A model generated the notes under the pieces. The model was not told the origin of the DNA. It saw only the letters and a program-made list of their open reading frames with translations, and made no database searches. Below, in pieces: positions 17,172 through 26,563 of a DNA stretch of 64,000 nucleotides (positions within the stretch are counted from its first letter, which is position 1; each line of letters opens with the position of its first letter). The stretch is from the NCBI RefSeq assembly GCF_000732925.1, contig NZ_CP008953.1:930001-994000 (forward strand). Direction: 5' to 3'. A program made the position numbers and the translations under genes. This DNA is from Amycolatopsis japonica. GTDB lineage: Bacteria > Actinomycetota > Actinomycetes > Mycobacteriales > Pseudonocardiaceae.

Positions 17172-18224
17172 ATGAAACGCGCCCTCCGCACGGTCGTTGC
17201 GGCTGGCACGGTGGCCGCCCTCGTCGCGGGCTGCTCGCTCTCCGGGAACACGGGGAACGACCCGCAGGCGCCGGCGACGGTCACGCTCGTGACACACGAC
17301 TCGTGGCTCGCGCCCCAGGACGTCCTCGACGCGTTCGAGCGGCAGTCCGGGATCAAGATCTCCGTGCTCAAGCAGGGTGACGCGGGCGCGCTGACCAACA
17401 AACTGGTGCTCACCAAGGCGAATCCGATCGGTGACGTCGCGTACGGCATCGACTCGACGTTCGCCTCGCGTGCGCTCACCGAGGGCGTTTTCGAGCAGTA
17501 CACCAGCCCGGAGGCCGATCGCGGCCCGCAGCGCTACTCCGTCGACCCCGGCCACCGGCTCTCCGCGGTCGACCTCGGCGACGTCTGCGTCAACATCGAC
17601 ACCCGGTACTTCGTGGACAAGGGGATCCCGGAGCCGAAGTCGTTCGCGGATCTGACCGACGCCAAGTACAAGGACCTGATGGTCGCCGAGAGCCCCGCGA
17701 CGTCGTCGCCAGGGCTGGCGTTCCTGCTCGGCACCATCGCCCAGTTCGGCGAGCAGGGCTGGCAGGGGTACTGGACGCAGCTGAAGGCCAACGGGCTCAA
17801 GACGGTCAGCGGCTGGGAAGAGGCATACAGCAAGGAGTTCTCCGGCTCCTCGGGCAAGGGCCCGCGCCCGATCGTCGTCTCCTACGCCTCCTCGCCCGCC
17901 GCCGAGATCGGCGACGACGGCAAGCCGCGCACGAAGGCGCTGCTGGACACCTGCTACCGCCAGGTCGAGTACACGGGTGTGCTGGCGGGCGGCAAACAGG
18001 TCGAGAAGGCCCGCAAGGTCGTGGACTTCCTGCTGTCGCAGCAGTTCCAGGTCACCGTGGCGAGCAACATGTACGTGTACCCGGCCCGTCAGGGTGTCGA
18101 GCTCCCGCAGGGCTGGGCGCAGGCCGCGCCCCTGCCGCAGCAGCCGAAGACGCTCGAACCGGCCAAGATCCAGGCCGGGCGCGAGCAGTGGATCGCCCAG
18201 TGGCGCACGCTACTCGAAGGCTGA
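17172..18224 (+). CDS. thiB: Thiamine-type ABC transporter substrate-binding lipoprotein
   Basis: A 350-residue lipoprotein with signal and lipobox LVAGC (Cys21). It belongs to the ThiB family: the motif VTHDSW...AFERQSGIKISVL...GDAG near the start and GDVAYGIDSTFASRAL are characteristic of thiamine/thiamine-phosphate binders. It captures the vitamin outside the membrane for the permease and ATPase encoded next. ATG 17172 has AGGAGG at 17162-17167. I see no TPP riboswitch (no CTGAGA core) in the 75-bp leader. A different small anionic substrate cannot be excluded. Confidence 0.88.
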   Translation: MKRALRTVVAAGTVAALVAGCSLSGNTGNDPQAPATVTLVTHDSWLAPQDVLDAFERQSGIKISVLKQGDAGALTNKLVLTKANPIGDVAYGIDSTFASRALTEGVFEQYTSPEADRGPQRYSVDPGHRLSAVDLGDVCVNIDTRYFVDKGIPEPKSFADLTDAKYKDLMVAESPATSSPGLAFLLGTIAQFGEQGWQGYWTQLKANGLKTVSGWEEAYSKEFSGSSGKGPRPIVVSYASSPAAEIGDDGKPRTKALLDTCYRQVEYTGVLAGGKQVEKARKVVDFLLSQQFQVTVASNMYVYPARQGVELPQGWAQAAPLPQQPKTLEPAKIQAGREQWIAQWRTLLEG

Positions 18225-19846
18225 CTTCCAAGCCGACTTTCCGTGGAGCCGGGCTGGCCGCACTCGCCGTGCTGCCGCTCGGTTTCCTCGTGGTGTTCTT
18301 CGCCTGGCCGGTCGCGGCGATCATCGGGCGGGGCTTCGGCTCCGGCGGCGTCGGCACGGCCATCGGGAACCCGCTGACCTGGAAACTCGCGGGATTCACC
18401 GTCGCCAGCGCCGGGGTTTCGACGATCGTCGCGGTGCTCGCGGGACTGCCGGTCGCGTTCCTGCTCGCGCGGGTGCGGCTGCCGGGGGTTTCGCTGGTCC
18501 GGACACTCGTGCTGGTGCCGTTCGTGCTGCCGACCGTCGTGGTCGGCCTGGCGTTCCGCGCGCTCTGGCCCGATGGCGGGCTGCTTCCGTTGGTGCTGGC
18601 CAACGCCTTCTTCAACGTCGCCGTCGTCGCGCGCACGGTTTCCGGGCTGTGGAGCCATCTCGACCCGCGCACCGTGGACGCGGCCCGTGCGCTCGGCGCA
18701 TCGCCGTGGCGTGCCTTCCGTTCGGTGACGCTGCCCGCGCTCGCACCGGCCATCGCATCCTCGGCCGCGGTGGTCTTTCTGTTCTGCGCCACCAGTTTCG
18801 GGGTCGTGCTCATCCTCGGCGGGGCGAAGTACCGCACGCTGGAGACCGAGATCTACCTGCGCACCGTCCAGCTACTCGACCTCTCCGGCGCGGCCGCGTT
18901 GTCGTTGGTGCAGTTCGCCGCCGTCGTCGCCGCGCTCGTCGTGGGCGCGCTCGCGAGGCGGCGCCGGGAGAACGCGGTGCGGTTGCGTTCGCGGAGCGAG
19001 ACCGCGCGGAGGCCGAGGGGCGGCGAGTGGTGGGCGGTGACCGCCGGGCTCGCGGTGATCGCGCTCCTGATGACGCCGATCGTGGCGTTGCTGATCGAAT
19101 CCGTGTCCACTTCGGACGGTTGGAGTCTCGCGGGGTACGAAGCGCTGGCCGGGCAAGGCTCCCGCAACGCGCTCCAGGTTTCGGGCTGGGACGCGGCGTC
19201 GATGTCCCTGCGGACGGCGTTCGACGCGACGACGCTCGCGATGATCGTCGGCGTGCTGGCCTCGGTCGTGCTGGTGGCGCTGCGCCGCACGCCCGGCAGG
19301 CTGGCGCGGGGCATGGGCGAGACGATGGACGCCGCGCTGATGCTGCCGCTGGGTGTGTCCGCGGTGACCGTCGGTTTCGGCTATCTCGTCACGCTCGACG
19401 CGCTGCCGGGCGATCTGCGGACGTCGCCGCTGCTGGTGCCGCTCGCGCAGGCGCTGGTGATCATCCCGCTGATCGTGCGGATGGTGCTGCCGGTACTGCG
19501 GTCGGTCGACGTCCGGCTGCGGCAGGCCGCGTCGACACTCGGCGCGAGCCCCGGCCGGGTGTGGCGCGAGATCGATCTCCCGCTGACGGCGCGTTCCCTG
19601 GTCGCGGCGGCAGGGTTCGGCTACGTGGTCGCGCTCGGCGAGTTCGGCGCGACGAGCTTCCTGGCCAGGCCGGACGCGCCGACGCTGCCGGTCGCCGTCG
19701 CGACGCTGATCTCGCGGCCGGGGGAGCTGAACAACCAGATGGCCTACGCGGCCTGCGCGCTGCTCATGATCGTGACCGTGGTGGCGGTGGTGCTGATCGA
19801 CCGGTTCGGCGCGGTCCGCGGGCAGAATTCGGTAGGGGAGTTCTAG
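18188..19846 (+). CDS. thiP: Thiamine-type ABC transporter permease, two-domain
   Basis: A 552-residue permease with about 12 membrane helices. Two copies of the binding-protein-dependent permease domain are joined in one chain, as in ThiP. Each has the EAA loop (DAARALGASPWRAFRSVTLP and QAASTLGASPGRVWREIDLP) that contacts the ATPase. The GTG at 18188 overlaps thiB by 37 bp; GTG 18200 is an alternative. The stop shares a base with the start of the ATPase gene. Confidence 0.9.
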   Translation: MDRPVAHATRRLTSKPTFRGAGLAALAVLPLGFLVVFFAWPVAAIIGRGFGSGGVGTAIGNPLTWKLAGFTVASAGVSTIVAVLAGLPVAFLLARVRLPGVSLVRTLVLVPFVLPTVVVGLAFRALWPDGGLLPLVLANAFFNVAVVARTVSGLWSHLDPRTVDAARALGASPWRAFRSVTLPALAPAIASSAAVVFLFCATSFGVVLILGGAKYRTLETEIYLRTVQLLDLSGAAALSLVQFAAVVAALVVGALARRRRENAVRLRSRSETARRPRGGEWWAVTAGLAVIALLMTPIVALLIESVSTSDGWSLAGYEALAGQGSRNALQVSGWDAASMSLRTAFDATTLAMIVGVLASVVLVALRRTPGRLARGMGETMDAALMLPLGVSAVTVGFGYLVTLDALPGDLRTSPLLVPLAQALVIIPLIVRMVLPVLRSVDVRLRQAASTLGASPGRVWREIDLPLTARSLVAAAGFGYVVALGEFGATSFLARPDAPTLPVAVATLISRPGELNNQMAYAACALLMIVTVVAVVLIDRFGAVRGQNSVGEF

Positions 19847-20862
19847 TGTCGCTGTCGGTACGGGATCTGACCGTCCACTATGGATCCTTCGCGGCGGTGA
19901 AGGACGCCCGGCTGGACATCGCCGACGGCGAGGTGCTGGCGCTGCTCGGCCCGTCCGGTTCGGGGAAGTCGACGCTGCTGCGGGCGATCACCGGGCTGGA
20001 GCCGCTGACGTCGGGCACCGTGCGGTGGGACGGCGAGGATCTCGCCGGTGTCCCGGTGCACCGGCGGGAGTTCGGTCTGGTCTTCCAGGACGGGCAACTG
20101 TTCCCGCACAAGGACGTCGCCTCGAACATCGCGTTCGGCCTGCGAATGCACGACGTGCCGCGCGCCGAGCACGCGGACCGCGTCCGTGCGCTGCTGGAGC
20201 TGGTCGGGCTCGTCGGCTACGAGCGGCGGAGGGTGACCGAGCTGTCCGGCGGGCAGGCGCAGCGCGTGGCGCTCGCCCGCGCGCTGGCGCCGGAGCCGCG
20301 GTTGCTGCTGCTGGACGAGCCACTGTCCGGTTTGGACGCCGGACTGCGGGAACAGCTGGCGATCGACCTCGCCGCCCTGTTGCGGCGCAGCAAGATCACC
20401 GCGCTGCTGGTCACGCACGATCAGGAAGAGGCGTTCACGCTCGCCGACCGCGTCGCCGTGCTCGAAGACGGCGAGATCCGGCAGGAGGGCGCGGTGCGCC
20501 GTGTCTGGCGGCAGCCGGTGGACGAGGGCGTGGCGCGATTCCTCGGCGTGACCACGTTCGTCGACGGGGAGGCTTCCGGCGGTGTGGTGCGGACGCCGCT
20601 CGGTGAGGTCGCGCTGCCCGACGTCGAGGACGGCGCGGTGCGGCTGGGACTGCGGCCGCATGGGCTCCGTGTGGCTCCGGACGGCGTCGAAGGCGAGGTC
20701 GTCGCCGTGGTGCACCGGCGGGAGCACGTCCGGCTCGTGGTCGCGCCCGACGGCGATCTGTCCACAGTGGACGCGGTCGCGCCGGTCACCGCCGACCTGC
20801 GTCCCGGGGACACCGTCCGGCTCGCTCTGGACCCGGACGGCGTCGCCCAACTCCGCGTTTAG
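19846..20862 (+). CDS. thiQ: Thiamine-type ABC transporter ATP-binding protein
   Basis: A 338-residue ABC ATPase: Walker A GPSGSGKST, Q-loop VFQDGQLFPHKD, signature LSGGQAQRVALARAL, Walker B LLLLDEPLSGLD and H-loop VTHDQEEA. A C-terminal regulatory OB-like domain follows (TOBE type), which is longer than in enterobacterial ThiQ. The GTG start overlaps the thiP stop by one base and has AGGGGAG upstream. The final codons and TAG (CGC GTT TAG) coincide with an arm of a dispersed palindromic repeat, so the repeat may supply the stop codon. Confidence 0.88.
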   Translation: MSLSVRDLTVHYGSFAAVKDARLDIADGEVLALLGPSGSGKSTLLRAITGLEPLTSGTVRWDGEDLAGVPVHRREFGLVFQDGQLFPHKDVASNIAFGLRMHDVPRAEHADRVRALLELVGLVGYERRRVTELSGGQAQRVALARALAPEPRLLLLDEPLSGLDAGLREQLAIDLAALLRRSKITALLVTHDQEEAFTLADRVAVLEDGEIRQEGAVRRVWRQPVDEGVARFLGVTTFVDGEASGGVVRTPLGEVALPDVEDGAVRLGLRPHGLRVAPDGVEGEVVAVVHRREHVRLVVAPDGDLSTVDAVAPVTADLRPGDTVRLALDPDGVAQLRV

Positions 20863-20876
20863 TCCTCTGAATGCGG
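20852..20876 (+). repeat. Single arm of palindrome family C, left copy
   Basis: A 25-bp sequence (TCCGCGTTTAGTCC then TCTGAATGCGG) that matches one arm of the 68-bp palindrome at 54914-54981. It overlaps the thiQ stop and is repeated, with one mismatch, at 21469-21493. Confidence 0.75.
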
Positions 20877-21018
20877 GTTGCTCTACTGGTCGTGTGGGGT
20901 GGGCGCTGGCTACGAAAGGGAAGTGGCGTTTCCTGGCGGGCTCGCTAAGCAATTCATCGTTCGCGCCTGCTCGCGCGTCGATGCTGGTACAATTATTTTC
21001 CGTGGCGAGGGTCGAGTA

Positions 21019-21444
21019 ATGGTGTCAAGTCGGGCGAGTGAGGTTCTTGTTACGCGCGGAACTGACCGTCACGTGTGTCGGCTCGGTGTGAGCGGCACGC
21101 GTGACGAGGTCATTTTGGAGTTCGACGGCCCTGCCGGGTACCTCGAGTTTCCCGGTTACGATGTTCTGGATGCGCTCGTAAAGTTGCGTGCTTCTCTTGA
21201 GAAGGACGGCTGGTTGCTCGCCGTGCAAGGCGCTAGGCTTAACGCCCACGCGAGCGGGATGATGCGGGACATGGCTGATGGTAAGCGCGTCTACCTGATG
21301 ACCGGCAACCGCGGCCCTTACCCGGCGGCGGACACCCTCGCTCCCGCGGATCCGGACCAGGTCGGCACTCTTGAGGAGCAAGCCCGGCATGTTCGAGCTA
21401 TTCTGGATGCGTCGTTGCCGTCCTCTCGGGATGATGAATCCTGA
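21019..21444 (+). CDS. Hypothetical protein in a lower-GC insert between repeat arms
   Basis: A 141-residue soluble protein with no recognised family. It contains LVKLRASLEKDGWLLAVQGA and a polar C-terminus. ATG 21019 is preceded by GAGGG; the longer reading from TTG 20878 is less likely. The 20,877-21,468 segment is visibly less GC-rich than its flanks and is bounded by direct copies of a repeat arm, so the gene was probably acquired. Function unknown. Confidence 0.65.
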   Translation: MVSSRASEVLVTRGTDRHVCRLGVSGTRDEVILEFDGPAGYLEFPGYDVLDALVKLRASLEKDGWLLAVQGARLNAHASGMMRDMADGKRVYLMTGNRGPYPAADTLAPADPDQVGTLEEQARHVRAILDASLPSSRDDES

Positions 21445-21468
21445 CCGATCTTTACGGCATCTGTCAAT

Positions 21469-21493
21469 TCCGCATTTAGTCCTCTGAATGCGG
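21469..21493 (+). repeat. Single arm of palindrome family C, right copy
   Basis: Same sequence and orientation as 20852-20876 with one mismatch. The repeat-to-repeat distance is 617 bp. Confidence 0.75.
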
Positions 21494-21578
21494 TAGGCCG
21501 GCCGAATGCGGTGGTCCGGGCCGAAACCTGCGGTTTTCCGCAGTGTCCGCCGGGCTCGCCCGCCATACCGTCGTCTCC

Positions 21579-22682
21579 ATGCTCCTGAAGACGATCTTGT
21601 CCTTCGTTCTCGCGGTCGTTCCGGCCGCCGCACCGGCCACGCCGGACATCCCGGTCGCCGAGTTGCACGGCAGGCTCATCGCCCTCGCCGACGGCCGGGA
21701 CATCACCGCCGGGCTGATCCACGTCCGGAACGGCACCCGCCAGTGGTCGGACGCGGTGGGCGTGCGCGATCTGGCCTCCGGCGCGCCCGCCGTCGCCGGC
21801 GGTCATTTCCGGATCGGCAGCGTCACCAAGACCTTCGCGGCCACCGTCCTCCTGCAGCTGACCGACGAGGGACGGCTGGCGCTCGACGATCCGATCGAGC
21901 GCCATCTGCCCGGTGTCGTGCCCGACGGCGGTCGCGTCACCGTCCGGCACCTCCTCCAGCACACCAGCGGCCTGCACGACTACATGAGTGAACCCGGCTA
22001 CTCGACCAATCGCTGGCGAGCCAGTGCCCGCTTCGACGACTACACGCCTTCGCAACTGCTGAAGGTGGCGTTCGCGAAAGGCCCGGACTTCGAGACCCCA
22101 GGCGAGTCCTGGCATTACTCGAACACCAACTACGTCGTCGCCGGTCTGCTGATCGAGAAGCTGACCGGCCGCCCGTATGGCGACGAGGTGACGCGGCGGA
22201 TCCTGCGCCCGCTCCACCTCACGCACACCAGCGTCCCGGGCCACCGCTCGTCTTTGCCCGTTCCGCACGCCCGCGGCTACGAACCGCTGCCCACGACCCC
22301 GCCGTCGATCGTGGACGCCACCGACATGGATCCCTCACTGGACTGGGCGGCCGGGGAGATGGTCTCCACCACCCGCGACCTGACCACCTTCGTCACCGCT
22401 CTGATCGAGGGCAGGCTGACGAGCCAGGCGAGCCTCACGGAGATGCGGCGGATGAGGGAAGCGGTCCCGCTGTTCCGGTACGGCCTGGGCTTGCAGGAGT
22501 TCGCGATCCCTTGCGCGACCGGCCCGAAGCCGGTGTTGGGGCACACGGGACAGCTGATCGGCTACCTCACCGTCGCCTTCACCGACGGGAAGGGCAAGTC
22601 GCTGACCCTGTCCCTCAACCCGCACGAGCGGGACCCGTCCACCGAAGCCGTGGTCTCCATGGCGACGGCCGTCTTCTGCTAG
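21579..22682 (+). CDS. Secreted serine hydrolase, beta-lactamase/D-Ala-D-Ala carboxypeptidase family
   Basis: A 367-residue exported protein with an N-terminal signal (LLKTILSFVLAVVPAAAPA). The class C serine hydrolase motifs are present: SxxK as SVTK in FRIGSVTKTF, YxN as YSN in WHYSNTNYVVAG, and HTG in LGHTGQLIGY. It may act on peptidoglycan peptides, esters or other small substrates outside the cell; the family is broad. The ATG start at 21579 is at the beginning of the signal peptide. It is convergent to the ABC permease gene. Confidence 0.92.
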   Translation: MLLKTILSFVLAVVPAAAPATPDIPVAELHGRLIALADGRDITAGLIHVRNGTRQWSDAVGVRDLASGAPAVAGGHFRIGSVTKTFAATVLLQLTDEGRLALDDPIERHLPGVVPDGGRVTVRHLLQHTSGLHDYMSEPGYSTNRWRASARFDDYTPSQLLKVAFAKGPDFETPGESWHYSNTNYVVAGLLIEKLTGRPYGDEVTRRILRPLHLTHTSVPGHRSSLPVPHARGYEPLPTTPPSIVDATDMDPSLDWAAGEMVSTTRDLTTFVTALIEGRLTSQASLTEMRRMREAVPLFRYGLGLQEFAIPCATGPKPVLGHTGQLIGYLTVAFTDGKGKSLTLSLNPHERDPSTEAVVSMATAVFC

Positions 22683-22688
22683 CAATCA

Positions 22689-22736
22689 GTCCTCTGAATG
22701 CGGTCGTTGCGCGTGCAAGGACCGCATTCAGAGGAC
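22689..22736. terminator. Palindrome family C between convergent genes
   Basis: Arms GTCCTCTGAATGCGGTC... and ...GACCGCATTCAGAGGAC surround GCGT, with one internal mismatch pair. It probably terminates both converging genes. Confidence 0.65.
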
Positions 22737-22746
22737 GAAACGCGGG

Positions 22747-23616
22747 TCAGCCGTCCCGGGTGGTCAGACGCGAGTAGGCGATCGAGAGCCCGATGACGAC
22801 GTAGCAGGCGGCCCGCAGGGCACCCTCGCCGAGCATCGACATGTCCAGCGGGTCCATCAGCACCGCGGCCGGAGCCTGCGCCCAATCCTTGTTGAGCAGG
22901 AACGGATGCAGCCACGAGACCGCGTCCAGGAAACCGAGGATGGTGAACACGATCGTGCCCGCCAGCACCGAGGCGACCACCAGCATCGGGTGTTCGGTGA
23001 ACGACGAGATCGCGAGCGCGACCGCGCCGACCGCCCACAGCTGCAGGGTGATCCACAGCGCCACTACCAGAAGCCTGCCCAGCGCGTCCCACACGCTCAG
23101 CGTCGAGCCGGTGAGCGTGAACATCGAATCGGCGCCACTGACGATCAGCCCTGTGGCGAATCCGGTGAAGGTCATGGCCAGCACCGCGATCAGCGAGACG
23201 GTGGCGACGCCGAACGCCTTGATCGCGAGCAGCTTGCCCCGGCCGACCGGCGCGATCAGCCAGCCCCGCAAGGTGCCGTGCGCGGCCTCGCCGGCGATCG
23301 CGTCCGCCCCGGCCATCGCCGAAGCGAGCGGCAGGAGCAGCGCCAGTGTCATGGTCAGCGCCGCGACCGGCAGGACGAACCCGTTGTTCATCGCGGAGGC
23401 CAGCAGTGCGCCGTCCCGGCCGCCTTCCGCTTCGGACGCGTCGACCAGCGTCAGCGCGACCCCGATCACGATCGGGATCAGCGCGAGCAGGCCCAGTACG
23501 GCCAGCGTGCGGGGCCGCCGGAAGATCCAGCGCAGTTCGGCGCGATACAGCCGGAGCAGGCCGATGCTGTCCCGGCCGGTCCTCGCCGCGGGTGCCGCGG
23601 CCAGAGCGTGGGTCAC
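22747..23616 (-). CDS. ABC-2 type transporter permease
   Basis: A 289-residue membrane protein with six predicted helices and the ABC-2 permease layout. The N-terminal cytoplasmic part reads LYRAELRWIFRRPRT. The loop after the second helix reads AGEAAHGTLRGWLIAPVGRG, a common feature of the family. It partners the ATPase whose gene overlaps by 4 bp upstream. Substrate unknown; the cassette order (LolA-like, ATPase, permease) suggests an export role at the cell envelope. Confidence 0.9.
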   Translation of the reverse strand: MTHALAAAPAARTGRDSIGLLRLYRAELRWIFRRPRTLAVLGLLALIPIVIGVALTLVDASEAEGGRDGALLASAMNNGFVLPVAALTMTLALLLPLASAMAGADAIAGEAAHGTLRGWLIAPVGRGKLLAIKAFGVATVSLIAVLAMTFTGFATGLIVSGADSMFTLTGSTLSVWDALGRLLVVALWITLQLWAVGAVALAISSFTEHPMLVVASVLAGTIVFTILGFLDAVSWLHPFLLNKDWAQAPAAVLMDPLDMSMLGEGALRAACYVVIGLSIAYSRLTTRDG

Positions 23617-24608
23617 GACTCCCCCTCACCGTCTACAGTGGACTCCGGCTGGGTCAGCCGGGCGAACAGGTCCTCCAGGCCGGTCCGGGCCCGCGCCGCC
23701 TCGTGCACGGCCACCCCGGCCGTCACCAGATGACGCAGTACGTCGGGCGCCTCGGCGGCGGTGAGGTCCACGCGGACGCCGTCCGGGGTGAGCCTGCTGC
23801 CGATCCTGTTCTCCCGCAACGTCTCCACCGCGAGTTCGGCGTCCGGCGTCCGCACCAGCAGCGCCGCGTTCCCCGACTCCAGCAGTTCCGAGAGCTCGCC
23901 TTGGGCGATCACGTTCCCGGACTGGAGCACCGCGACGTGCGTACAGGTCGCCTCGACCTCGGCCAGCAGATGCGACGACACCAGCACGGTGACGCCGTCG
24001 GCGTGCAGTTCGGCGATGATCCGGCGGATCTCCCTGGTGCCCGCCGGGTCGAGGCCGTTGGTCGGCTCGTCGAGCACGACCATCCGCCGCGGCACGAGCA
24101 GCGCGCTCGCCAGCCCCATCCGCTGCTTCATCCCCAGCGAATACCCCTTGTATCGCCGGGTGGCGGCGTCGGTCAGGCCGACGCGCTCAAGCGCCGCGTC
24201 GACCGCTCCGGGGATCCCGGCCGAGGCCAGCCTCGGTTCGGCCGCGGCCACGCGCAGCAGGTTCTCGCGCCCGGAGAGAAAAGGGTGGAAACCCGGTCCC
24301 TCGACGAGCGCGCCGACGTCGGGCAGCGCGTGCGCCGCCTCGTCGGGCATCTTCCTGCCGAAGAGTTCGACCTCGCCCTCCGTGGGCCGCACGAGACCGA
24401 GCAACATCCGGATGGTCGTCGTCTTGCCCGAACCGTTGGGGCCGAGCATCCCCAGCACGGCGCCTTCGGGAACGTCGAGATCGACGTGGTCCACGGCCAC
24501 CGTGCGGCCGTAGACCTTGCGCAGGCCCCTGGTGCGGGCCGCCATGGGTACCGCCGGAGCGGACGCCTCCTGGGAGGCGTCCGTCCCGGCTTCGAAAGTG
24601 GTGGTCAC
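23613..24608 (-). CDS. ABC transporter ATP-binding protein (exporter type)
   Basis: A 331-residue ATPase: Walker A GPNGSGKTTT, signature YSLGMKQRMGLASAL, Walker B MVVLDEPTNGLDPAG and H-loop VSSHLL. A C-terminal regulatory domain of about 90 residues follows, as in DrrA/CcmA-type exporters. It overlaps by 4 bp both the LolA-like gene upstream and the permease downstream, so the three are translationally coupled. Confidence 0.92.
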   Translation of the reverse strand: MTTTFEAGTDASQEASAPAVPMAARTRGLRKVYGRTVAVDHVDLDVPEGAVLGMLGPNGSGKTTTIRMLLGLVRPTEGEVELFGRKMPDEAAHALPDVGALVEGPGFHPFLSGRENLLRVAAAEPRLASAGIPGAVDAALERVGLTDAATRRYKGYSLGMKQRMGLASALLVPRRMVVLDEPTNGLDPAGTREIRRIIAELHADGVTVLVSSHLLAEVEATCTHVAVLQSGNVIAQGELSELLESGNAALLVRTPDAELAVETLRENRIGSRLTPDGVRVDLTAAEAPDVLRHLVTAGVAVHEAARARTGLEDLFARLTQPESTVDGEGES

Positions 24609-25690
24609 TTCGCGGCCAAAGCCTCGAAGAGGACCTGCTCCGGCACCGCGCCGACGGCGTAGCGGCCGTCGTCGGTCAGCACGCCGCTGCCGACCTTGGT
24701 GGTCACCAGCCAGCCGCTGCCCCAGGCACCGCTGACCGGCTTGGCGAACCGCGAAAGCAGCGCCTTCGGGTCGACCTGACGGCCTTCCTCGTCCTTGGCC
24801 TGACCGGCCTTCGACAGCGCGTCGGCCGGGATCTTGCCCGTGATCGCGGTGTCCCAGCCGTCGCCGACGACCTTGATGTCGGACTTCGCCTGCTCGGCCA
24901 GCTCACGGTTCTTCGGGTCGACCTCGGCGGTCTTCTCGGTCACCTTCGCGCCCTTCGGCGGGGTGAACTCGAAGTTCGACGCCGGCTGGGCCGCGAAGTT
25001 GATCTCGCTGAACGAGACCTCCAGCGCCGGGGACGAAGTGCCGTTCGCCAGCACCGTGACCCGCAGCGGCAGCCGGGTCTGGTCGTCGATCGCGACGCGG
25101 ATCTCGCGCAGGAGCGTCCGCTCGGTCGGCTTCGGGGTCAGCACCAGTTCGTACGCGGACCGGTTCGCCACCGAGGCCGTCCCGCTGACGGCGATCGTGC
25201 TGCTCTCGCGCACCTTGCCGAGCAGTTCCGACGCCACCGTCGCCGGGTCGACGTTCTTGCTCTTCTCCTGGTGCTCCTTGGCCAGCCCGTCCGGGATGGT
25301 CACCTTGGTGGCCGAGTTGTCCTTGGAGCTGTACTCCCAGACCGTCTGGCCGTTCCGGACGATGGTCTGCTGGCTGGAGCCCTCGGTGAGCGAAACCTTG
25401 CTCTTGCCCGCCCCGTCGGTCGAAATCTGTGCCGAGTCGACGTCGAGCGCCGAGACGCCGGGCAGGGTGCTGCCGACCTGCGGCAGGCCGAGGTCGTTGC
25501 TGACCTTGACCTTCCCGTCGAACGCCGACGGCTTCGCGTTGAGCGTCGACTGCACCAGCTCTTCGGCGCTGATCTGCGGCAGGACGGGCGCGTCGCCCGC
25601 GGTGGCCGGCATCGCGACGACGGCGAGGCCGCCGACGCCGAGCGCCGTGCCCACCACCGCCGCGGTGATGGCCTTCCTCTTCGGATCCAT
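24605..25690 (-). CDS. LolA-like exported protein (DUF2092 type)
   Basis: A 361-residue protein with a signal peptide (AVVGTALGVGGLAVVAMPATA) and the LolA-like beta-barrel fold inferred from sequence: QTIVRNGQTVWEYSSKDN and the LPLRVTVLANG segment. Such actinobacterial proteins are thought to bind lipid-like ligands and often sit beside an ABC exporter and a two-component system. ATG 25690 has GGGAGAG upstream. The gene is divergent from the response regulator, so the shared 145-bp region probably holds a promoter controlled by it. Confidence 0.82.
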   Translation of the reverse strand: MDPKRKAITAAVVGTALGVGGLAVVAMPATAGDAPVLPQISAEELVQSTLNAKPSAFDGKVKVSNDLGLPQVGSTLPGVSALDVDSAQISTDGAGKSKVSLTEGSSQQTIVRNGQTVWEYSSKDNSATKVTIPDGLAKEHQEKSKNVDPATVASELLGKVRESSTIAVSGTASVANRSAYELVLTPKPTERTLLREIRVAIDDQTRLPLRVTVLANGTSSPALEVSFSEINFAAQPASNFEFTPPKGAKVTEKTAEVDPKNRELAEQAKSDIKVVGDGWDTAITGKIPADALSKAGQAKDEEGRQVDPKALLSRFAKPVSGAWGSGWLVTTKVGSGVLTDDGRYAVGAVPEQVLFEALAAK

Positions 25691-25834
25691 GCTGTCTCTC
25701 CCTGTTTCCCCGAACCCCAGTGTGCTCGGGTCTTGGCGACAACGCTTCCCCGGAAACGCTGAGATACCACTCAGACTCCGCCTTCCCGGCTGAGATGGCG
25801 CTGAGAGGTCGCGCGTGAGCTGGTGAAAGCGTGA

Positions 25835-26563
25835 ATGATGAAGAGCGTGAAACCTCGAGTACTGGTGGTCGACGACGAACCCGGCGTGCGCAAGGCGTTG
25901 CAGCGGGGGCTGCGCGCCGAGGACATGGACGTGGTCACCGCGGCCGACGGGCCCAGCGGTCTGCGGCTCGCGCAGACGGGCTCCTTCGACGTCGTCCTGC
26001 TCGACATCATGCTTCCGGGGCTTTCCGGCTACCGCGTGCTCGAACGGCTGCGCGCGCTCGGTGTCACCACGCCGGTGCTGATGATCTCGGCGAAGGACGG
26101 CGAGGTCGATCAGGCCGACGGGCTCGACCTCGGCGCCGACGGCTACCTCGTGAAGCCGTTCTCGTTCGTCGTGCTGGTCGCGCAGGTGCGCGCGGTGCTG
26201 CGGCGGGCGTCGCCGGACGGGACCCGCGGACCGCTGCGCATCGGCGCGCTCGAAGTCGACCGGAGCCTGCGGCAGGTCCGCTACGACGGCGTCGATGTCG
26301 CGTTCAGCCCCCGTGAGTTCGCTCTGCTGGAGGTGCTGGCCGGCCGGGCCGGAACGGTCGTCACCAAGGACGAACTGCTGCGCGCGGTCTGGGGCGACGA
26401 GCAGGCCGCGACCCGCAACGTCGTCGAGGTTTACGTCGGCTACGTGCGCCGCAAACTCGACGCGGTCGGCGCGGGCGCCCTGGTCAGGACCGTGCGGGGG
26501 CACGGATACCTGGCCTCGGATCCGCAGCTCGACGAAGTGATCGCCCCGGCGGGACAGGGGTGA
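25835..26563 (+). CDS. OmpR/PhoB-family response regulator
   Basis: A 242-residue regulator. The receiver domain has the acidic pair in VLVVDDEP, the phospho-acceptor Asp in VVLLDIMLPG, the Thr/Ser switch position (ISAKDG) and Lys in LVKPFSF. The C-terminal winged helix has FSPREFALLEVLAG and a YVRRKLDAVG recognition helix. ATG 25835 is used; ATG 25838 is equally possible. The stop overlaps the kinase start (GTGA). Confidence 0.93.
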   Translation: MMKSVKPRVLVVDDEPGVRKALQRGLRAEDMDVVTAADGPSGLRLAQTGSFDVVLLDIMLPGLSGYRVLERLRALGVTTPVLMISAKDGEVDQADGLDLGADGYLVKPFSFVVLVAQVRAVLRRASPDGTRGPLRIGALEVDRSLRQVRYDGVDVAFSPREFALLEVLAGRAGTVVTKDELLRAVWGDEQAATRNVVEVYVGYVRRKLDAVGAGALVRTVRGHGYLASDPQLDEVIAPAGQG

